The notes under the pieces were generated by a model. That model saw only the letters and a list, made by a program, of their open reading frames with translations, did no database searches and was not told where the DNA came from. Positions 58,602 to 64,000 of a stretch of DNA of 64,000 nucleotides are shown here, one piece after another. Positions within the stretch are counted from its first letter, which is position 1. Each line of letters opens with the position of its first letter. This DNA is from JAFNAG01 sp963824985 (lineage in GTDB: Bacteria > Acidobacteriota > UBA6911). Made by a program: the position numbers and the translations under genes. The stretch covers positions 62,001 to 126,000 of the forward strand of contig CAWGRQ010000030.1 in assembly GCA_963824985.1 (NCBI GenBank), written 5' to 3'.

Positions 58602-59960
58602 ATGACGATGGATTCATCATGGGTTTTTATGACCGGCGGCATTGATATGCGACTCACAAACGGGTCCGCAAACGGCGCTCCGGACCTCCCGGCTGCACCC
58701 ATCGGGAAACCCGGAGGGGCGCTTCGGCGCATTGCCGGGGATTATCGTCCGGTCTCCATTATGCTCCTGCTGGCAACCCTGATGGTTGCAATGCTGAGCT
58801 ATGCGCAAACCACTTCACGGACGGCGCCCATTTCCCGGCAGCCCCAGGTATCCGGGACCACAATCGGAAGCGTGGTTCAATCCGCTCCCGGGCCTTGGGG
58901 CCAGTTGGAGGAGATCCGCATCAACACCGAACCCCCCGAAGATTTCGTAGCCCTGCACTACCGGTACGGGACTGCGCAATGGGTGTTGCCCATCTATAAC
59001 CGGGAGCAGGTCGTTCAACTGTTCAAATCAGCCCGGCTCAGCGATGCCCAGCAGAAGTCGCTCTTCCGGGAAGCGGTGGAGAATCCGCTGGCCGGAGGAT
59101 GGACTTTCCGCCCGGACGCGGAGCTCCTGCTGAGTCTCACGCCGGAAAGCCGCCGGCGCCTCTACCTCGCGCTTGCGGAGTTCCCGCAGAATGCAGCGCA
59201 GTATGAGCCATTCCGCTGGCGTGCGGAGTCGCTGGATGAGTGGTTCGCAAACAGCGGCGTGGCCGACGAAACCGTCAATCTGATCAAAAAGCTGCTATAT
59301 TACCGCGGCCAGGCTGTGTTGTTTGCCGATCCGGAACTGGTCCTGGCGACCTTGAATCAGCCCGAGGATCGCCTGCGGCTGCTGAAGACACTCAGCCGCC
59401 AATCCACGCTGCTTGTAAAACTGAACCTCCGGCCCGATTCGGACATAGACAAGCTGGTCGAGTACTGGGGCCGGGGCGGCCGGTCAAAAGACATCCGGCC
59501 GCTGCTGGACTCGCTCATCAAGGTTCCGGACGGCTGCTCGCTGGATATCGTGCACCTGCTGCCGCGATTCGCTCGCCAGCGTCTCTACACCTACCCGATT
59601 CTCTCCCAAGGTTTCGTCGACCCAAAATATGATTGCCACTGGTCCAGCATGAACTTCTGGAATGATCCTCCCGACAACCGTCTGGGAGAGGATCCCCGGT
59701 ACGCTCGGGAAGTGCTGGAGCGCGACTATGATCTGGTTGGTAAACCCTACGCCCTCGGCGACCTCCTGTTCCTCACCAACGGCAACCGGGATGCGATTCA
59801 TTCGGCGGCCTACGTCGCCGACGACATCGTGTTTACCAAGAATGGCTCATCGATTACCTCCCCCTGGATCCTGATGAGGCTGTCGCGGCTGGTGTCCTAT
59901 TACGAGAACCAGGATGACGACCTGCAGCTTCTCATTTACCGGCGCAAGGACATCAATTAA
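58602..59960 (+). CDS. Secreted protein with NlpC/P60-like C-terminus
   Basis: A 452-residue protein, start uncertain (58602 or ATG 58647 with GGCGG upstream). A transmembrane or signal segment occurs at about residues 50-68 (VSIMLLLATLMVAMLSYAQ). The next 270 residues are unfamiliar but helical (LYLALAEFPQNAAQYEPFRW). Near residue 345, YDCHWSSMNFWND and GDLLFLTNGNRDAIHSAAYVADDIVFTKNG resemble the Cys and His motifs of NlpC/P60 peptidases (DC then GDLxFx..H). It may cut peptidoglycan stem peptides. The family assignment is moderate; the N-terminal half is unrecognised. Confidence 0.6.
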   Translation: MTMDSSWVFMTGGIDMRLTNGSANGAPDLPAAPIGKPGGALRRIAGDYRPVSIMLLLATLMVAMLSYAQTTSRTAPISRQPQVSGTTIGSVVQSAPGPWGQLEEIRINTEPPEDFVALHYRYGTAQWVLPIYNREQVVQLFKSARLSDAQQKSLFREAVENPLAGGWTFRPDAELLLSLTPESRRRLYLALAEFPQNAAQYEPFRWRAESLDEWFANSGVADETVNLIKKLLYYRGQAVLFADPELVLATLNQPEDRLRLLKTLSRQSTLLVKLNLRPDSDIDKLVEYWGRGGRSKDIRPLLDSLIKVPDGCSLDIVHLLPRFARQRLYTYPILSQGFVDPKYDCHWSSMNFWNDPPDNRLGEDPRYAREVLERDYDLVGKPYALGDLLFLTNGNRDAIHSAAYVADDIVFTKNGSSITSPWILMRLSRLVSYYENQDDDLQLLIYRRKDIN

Positions 59961-60074
59961 CAGCGTCCCTCGCGTTTCGCATGAGTTTGAGTGGTTCTGG
60001 GGGAGAAACGTTACCTTGAGACAACGCCCCCCAAAAGGTGAATCTTAGCCGCCTGGCCCCCCCCAATTACCTAA

Positions 60075-60356
60075 GGGCTCGCGCAAAAATAAGTTGGCAT
60101 TTTGGCGCGAGCACCGTCGCACCTGTGGTGCTCCTGGGGTGGGCAGATGCAAGGCGCCGCGACGCGGGCGATGTGGTGACATCGGCGAGGAGCGGCAACG
60201 CGGCAGATGCCCGCCCGCCGCCGCGCCCCGAAGGGTTGCGGCCCTACGGTGTGTGGAGCCTGGGGATATATTGCAGCAAATGGCATGCGCAAAACAAGAA
60301 TGTTAGGATTACGCCTGGGGCCGCAACAAAATGCCAAGTCATTTTTGCGCGAGCCC
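60075..60356. mobile_element. MITE-like element 2 with TAA duplication
   Basis: A 282-bp non-coding element whose ends are inverted: GGGCTCGCGCAAAAAT, two variable bases, then TTGGCATTTTG, about 30 bp with two mismatches. TAA flanks both sides (60072-60074 and 60357-60359), consistent with a 3-bp target duplication, as for some IS5-group elements (TNA targets). No transposase is encoded. The open frame spanning it is rejected as a gene. Confidence 0.8.
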
Positions 60357-60416
60357 TAAGTTTCATTTTTGCGATGGATCGCCCCGGCCCGGCACTCAAC
60401 TCCACTCATCTCCCAG

Positions 60417-61409
60417 CTAGGGCTTGGTTGCGCCCACGATTGAGTCCATTCCTTCTCCGTGGCGCAGAAACCTTACCTCGACGAATCCCGCTGAAACCAG
60501 ATCCTCTTTCAGTTCATCAAATGTGAATGTCCCACCGGCGGGGGTGCCGACCAACATGTTGACCGCAAAGAACGCTCCCATTCGGGGAGCGGTTCGCGAC
60601 TCGTCCATGACGATATCACGGATCAGGATGTTTCCGCCGGGAACCAGGGCGGCGAACACCTTCAAGAATAACTCCCGATTCTGCTCCCGGGAATTCTGGT
60701 GTACGATCGCGCTCACCCAGGCCAGATCGGCCCCCGAGGGGAATTCGTCGGAATAAAAATCTCCGGCCACCAGCTCGATGCGGCCGGCCATGCCTGACTG
60801 ATGGACCAGGTTTCCGGCCATCGGGATCACTTGCGGCAGGTCGAAAATAGTGGCTTTGGCATTAGGATTCAGTTGAAGAAATGGGATCGTCCAGGTGCCC
60901 GAAGCGCCGCCGAGGTCCAACAGATGACTGAAGTTCAGCGGCATGATGCTATGAATCAGCCCTGCTGCGATCCGGCTGGATATCTCATGCATCGCCCGAA
61001 TGAAGGATGCCGTGTCCTCTGCCGCGCCGCGCACACTTTCATCCCGAACCGGCCGGCCAGTAAGGACCACTTTGGCCAATTCACTCCACCGTCGAAGGCA
61101 GTTGCCCTGATGTCTCACCATGCCCAGGATTGAGTTGGAGCCGGATTCGGAAAGCATGGCGGCCGCGAAGGGGGGGACGAAATACACGCCGTCGCGCTTT
61201 ACCAACAAGTCCATTGCCGCCAAGGCGTCCAGGAGCACCGCGGTGGCGCGCGGATCACCTTTTATGCGCTTCGCCAGACCGGTACTATCGGTCGGCTGCT
61301 CTTGCAGGCTGGTAAAAATGTCCAACTCCGCGGCGGCGACCAGGACACATGCCGCCTGGAATCCCCGCACCAGCTCAATCAATTCATCTGGTGAATATTG
61401 CTTCGTCAT
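60417..61409 (-). CDS. Class I SAM-dependent O-methyltransferase-like protein
   Basis: The start is ATG 61409, behind GGAGAGAAAAGGG; an upstream extension to 61496 is unlikely. The 330-residue protein has an N-terminal helical dimerisation/winged-helix region (LVRGFQAACVLVAAAELDIF) and the acetylserotonin/caffeic-type methyltransferase core: LLDLGGASGTWTIPFLQLNP (SAM motif I), DLPQVIPMAG and VSAIVHQNSREQN. Catalytic His in VHQN and the IRDIV strand fit this family. Such enzymes methylate small hydroxylated or polyketide molecules; no biosynthetic cluster surrounds it. Substrate unknown. Confidence 0.85.
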   Translation of the reverse strand: MTKQYSPDELIELVRGFQAACVLVAAAELDIFTSLQEQPTDSTGLAKRIKGDPRATAVLLDALAAMDLLVKRDGVYFVPPFAAAMLSESGSNSILGMVRHQGNCLRRWSELAKVVLTGRPVRDESVRGAAEDTASFIRAMHEISSRIAAGLIHSIMPLNFSHLLDLGGASGTWTIPFLQLNPNAKATIFDLPQVIPMAGNLVHQSGMAGRIELVAGDFYSDEFPSGADLAWVSAIVHQNSREQNRELFLKVFAALVPGGNILIRDIVMDESRTAPRMGAFFAVNMLVGTPAGGTFTFDELKEDLVSAGFVEVRFLRHGEGMDSIVGATKP

Positions 61410-61531
61410 GCCCTTTTCTCTCCTGAAGATCCTCATAGTAAGCTGCGGGGAGTGTGACGGCCGGAAGGGAAATGGCGAGATATTTTCGCATCGCAATCCT
61501 CAGCGGTCAGTTCAAACCACTCGGGAATAGC

Positions 61532-61717
61532 TTACTGCTGTGCCGCCATTGCGTTGGCCATCCATGTCATGACCTCGGCCGCCGTTGGGATACGCCCCGC
61601 ACAGACTACCCTATCATTGATCGCCAGAGCCGGCGTGGCCAGGATGTTATATTTGCGAATCTGAGCGAAGTCCGCAACCCTGGCACAGTTTGAACATCCC
61701 GGACCGCACCCGGTGAC
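61532..61717 (-). pseudogene. Internally deleted thioredoxin-like (redox-active disulfide) gene
   Basis: The frame reads CVTGCGPGCSNCARVADFAQ, then IRKYNILATPALAINDRVVC and AGRIPTAAEVMTWMANAMAAQQ before stop 61534-61532. Its start resembles the GCPKC active site of redox-active disulfide protein 2, and the rest matches that family's TPALxI..G end. The middle strand and helix are missing, and no start codon precedes. It is a remnant; a coding copy is not seen. Confidence 0.55.
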
Positions 61718-61733
61718 GCATGAAAATCTTTTG

Positions 61734-61810
61734 GCTTTGCGACTTTGCGTCTTGGCGTCCTTGCGTTGATTATTTTAACGCAATGACGCCAAGACGCGAG
61801 GGCGCAAAGA
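61734..61810. repeat. CGCAAAG-type hairpin
   Basis: GCGTCTTGGCGTCCTTGCGTT pairs with AACGCAATGACGCCAAGACGC around a short AT loop, with CTTTGCG/CGCAAAG near the outer ends. The units resemble those inside MITE family 1, but the conserved ends are absent, so it is a related hairpin or a far-decayed copy. Confidence 0.6.
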
Positions 61811-61950
61811 GATATTTTCGGAGCAGAAACTGTCTTGTGGGTTGGCAACGCCAAAGTGGGAATTTGGGATGTCCCCTTTTTGCGGGGGGCGATTCGGTCT
61901 AAAATGAACAGGCGGAGCACGAATGGGATCTCCAGACCGGGCCAGGAATG

Positions 61951-61967
61951 CTGGCACAGTACTTGCA
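61951..61967 (+). promoter_or_regulatory. Sigma-54 promoter
   Basis: TGGCAC, five bases AGTAC, then TTGCAA match the -24/-12 consensus with the required 10 bases between GG and GC. It points toward the PD40/TPR gene starting 141 bases downstream of it. An enhancer site was not identified. Confidence 0.75.
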
Positions 61968-62107
61968 ACTCAGATGCTGGAGAACCGCGACCGGCGCTCT
62001 CCGATGCCAGGCGGAGGCTTATTTTCGCCGCCGGCGAGAGACTTGCCTTTCAAATGCAGATCGGCATTCTCTTCACCAATCCCTGAACCCCTGAAACTGG
62101 AGGTCCT

Positions 62108-64000
62108 TTGCGAAGGCCAAAAGCTCGCACGCTCATCATTGGTGGGCTGATCATCGCGGCGGCAGCCGTACTATGGCAACTGGCTGCCAATCATTATCCC
62201 GGTATGGCAATTTTCCAAGGGCCGGCGAAGATCGCAATCGATTACCCGGGTGATGGGGCGATCTTCCCGCCCGAGTTTCCGGCTCCGACCTTTCTCTGGC
62301 GAGATCCGGACCAAAGAGCGACGGCGTGGATCATCGAGATAGCGTTTGCCGATGGCTTCGGCCGGCCTCCGGGCAGAATCGCGCGGCGAGCGACTCCGCA
62401 TTGGGGAGATCGATCCTCGCTGTGTCTCCTCAGCGAATGAACCGCCCAAACTGACGCCCGAGCAGGCCGACGCGCATACCTGGACACCGGATGACGGCAC
62501 TTGGGCCGCCATCAAGAAACGCTCGGTGCAGGGTGCGGCGAGTGTGACCATTTCGGGATACCGGGAGGGAAATCCGGATCGGATAGTTTCCCGAGCCCGC
62601 CTTACGATCCAGACCTCGGAAGACCCGGTTGGAGCGCCGATCTTTTACCGGGATGTGCCGCTCATGCCCTCGGAAACGGAGAAGGGTGTCATCAAGCCGC
62701 TGGCCACCAGATCGGTGCCGCTGATTGCATGGCGCCTGCGCGACGTCGGCGAGACCCGCAGCCGGTCTGTTGATGGAGGGCCTTCACAGCTGTGCGAACT
62801 GCCATTCCATTTCGGCCGACGGAAAGAAGATGGGAATCGACGTGGACGGGCCGTTGAACGACAAGGGTCTGTACGCCATCGTCCCGATCCAGCCGCATAC
62901 GTCCATCCGCAACGAGGATGTGGTCGCGTGGAGCACCTTCCGGGGCAAACTGGGCGGCAAGTTACGTGTCGGCTTCATGTCGCAGATTTCGCCGGACGGA
63001 CAGAATGTCGTGACCATGATCAACGATTCGGGCACCGACCAGTCGGAATACGAACGCCGGAGAAACCCTCTGGATCTGATATCGACGTACTACGTCGCCA
63101 ATTTCAAAGACTATCGTTTCCTCCAGGTGTTCTACCCGACGAAGGGAATTCTTGCCTGGTACAATCAAGCCGCGGGCCGGCTGCAGCCGCTGCCGGGCGC
63201 CGACGACCCGCGCTATGTGCAGACCAATGCCGTCTGGAGCCCGGATGGCAAGTACCTGGTCTTTGCCCGGGCCGAAGCGAGGGACGCCTACCCTCCGGGC
63301 GCGAAACTGGCCGCGTCGGCGAACGATCCGGACGAGACCCAGATCCGGTACGATCTTTACCGCATCCCCTTCAACGACGGCCGGGGCGGCCGGGCGGAAC
63401 CCATCGCCGGCGCATCGCAGAACGGCATGAGCAACAGCTTTCCCAAGGTCTCCCCAGACGGCCGCTGGATCGTCTATGTTCAGTGCCGCAACGGCTTGTT
63501 GATGCGTCCCGACAGCCAGCTCTATATCGTGCCGGCAGCCGGCGGCGAGGCGCGGCGGATGCGGTGCAACACCCCGCTCATGAACTCCTGGCACAGCTTC
63601 TCGCCGAATGGCCGCTGGCTGGTTTTTTCGTCAAAGAGCCGGTCGCCTTACACCCAGATGTTTCTGACCCATCTGGACGAAGAGGGAAACGACAGTCCGG
63701 CCATCCTGATCGAGAACGCGACGGCCGCCAACCGCGCCGTCAACATCCCTGAGTTTGTGAATATTGCTCCGGAGGGGCTGCTGACGATGGACGCCCCCGC
63801 CACCGATTATTACCGGGTCGTGGATATCGCATCGGAAATGTTGAAAAACGGGCAATATGAGGCATCCATTCCGGAGTGGGAGAAGGCCCTGGCGCTCGGT
63901 CCTTCAGAAGCAATGGTTCACAACAATTACGGAGTGGCCCTGGCCGAGACCGGGAGAGTCGAGGAAGCCATCGCCCATTACCGGAAGGCAATCGAGCTCA
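62108..64000 (+). CDS. Heme-motif, PD40 and TPR protein (frameshifted, runs off window)
   Basis: TTG 62108 is preceded by GGAGG. The signal anchor TLIIGGLIIAAAAVLWQLA is followed by an N-terminal domain that continues in another frame near 62355 (CVSSANEPPKLTPEQADAHT). It changes again near 62775, where EGLHSCANCHSISADGKKMG carries a CxxCH heme-attachment site. PD40 beta-propeller blades follow (NAVWSPDGKYLVFARAE, FPKVSPDGRWIVYVQ), then TPR units (EASIPEWEKALALGPSEAMV). This architecture occurs in large exported proteins of planctomycetes and acidobacteria. A sigma-54-type promoter lies upstream. The 3' end is outside the window. Two indels may be errors or decay. Confidence 0.72.

Noticed and set aside
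60038..60526. 162-codon frame around MITE-like element 2
   Set aside because: It spans the inverted-repeat element and overlaps the methyltransferase; no domain.
61734..61810. Sixth copy of MITE family 1
   Set aside because: Shares CGCAAAG units but lacks the GTTTAGCC ends and a duplication.

Overview
The window looks like a GC-rich bacterial chromosome segment, most plausibly from an Acidobacteriota lineage, probably recovered from an environmental assembly. This is inference from gene content: large secreted beta-propeller (VPS10/BNR) proteins, BACON and pre-peptidase-C repeat proteins with an Acidobacteria-type C-terminus, a DUF5695 protein, PD40/TPR proteins, S9 and M16 peptidases, a GH51 arabinofuranosidase and a sigma-54-type promoter. 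No rRNA, tRNA or CRISPR array was seen.

Layout. 0-6 kb: the 3' end of a VPS10/BNR protein, a vapBC module with a clear promoter and operator, a CocE-type hydrolase, a DUF1028 protein and the tail of a lost glycosylasparaginase. 6-14 kb, minus strand: a secreted S9-like hydrolase, a LytTR regulator / LytS-type kinase / LiaF-like membrane protein operon, an OPT transporter, a Tat-exported DUF362 protein and a small secreted protein. 14-20.3 kb: transketolase, then a minus-strand stress and ion group (eRF1-like protein, Mg2+ P-type ATPase, small two-helix membrane protein). 20.7-22.4 kb: a stand-alone reverse transcriptase with intact catalytic residues. 22.5-28.7 kb: M16 peptidase, unknown secreted protein, S9 peptidase. 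28.8-31.6 kb: an aromatic amino acid operon (aroF, then tyrA fused to chorismate mutase, then a cupin) behind a Tyr/Trp-rich leader peptide, which implies attenuation. 32-41.5 kb: metalloprotease, DUF5695 protein, tetraheme cytochrome, GH51, REC-PilZ protein and a broken PhzF gene. 42-45.3 kb: a second VPS10/BNR gene, heavily frameshifted. 45.4-50 kb: an IS110 transposase between REP-like repeats, running directly into an intact acyl-CoA synthetase/GNAT fusion. 50-57.3 kb: a 7.3-kb exported repeat protein gene broken by several frameshifts. 58-64 kb: an NlpC-like secreted protein, a methyltransferase, a redox-protein remnant, and a sigma-54-promoted heme-motif/PD40/TPR gene that leaves the window and is also frameshifted.

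The most striking unlisted structure is a family of non-coding mobile repeats. Five copies (16.3, 20.4, 26.5, 41.6 and 58.1 kb) share end sequences. Three have exact 7-bp target duplications, and the full-length copies carry a long central hairpin whose arms co-vary between copies. A second, single-copy MITE-like element with roughly 30-bp inverted ends and a TAA duplication lies at 60.1 kb. The frameshifts fall mostly in exported or repeat-rich genes, while long neighbouring genes are intact. This suggests either real decay of a secretome or local assembly error, and read mapping would separate the two.
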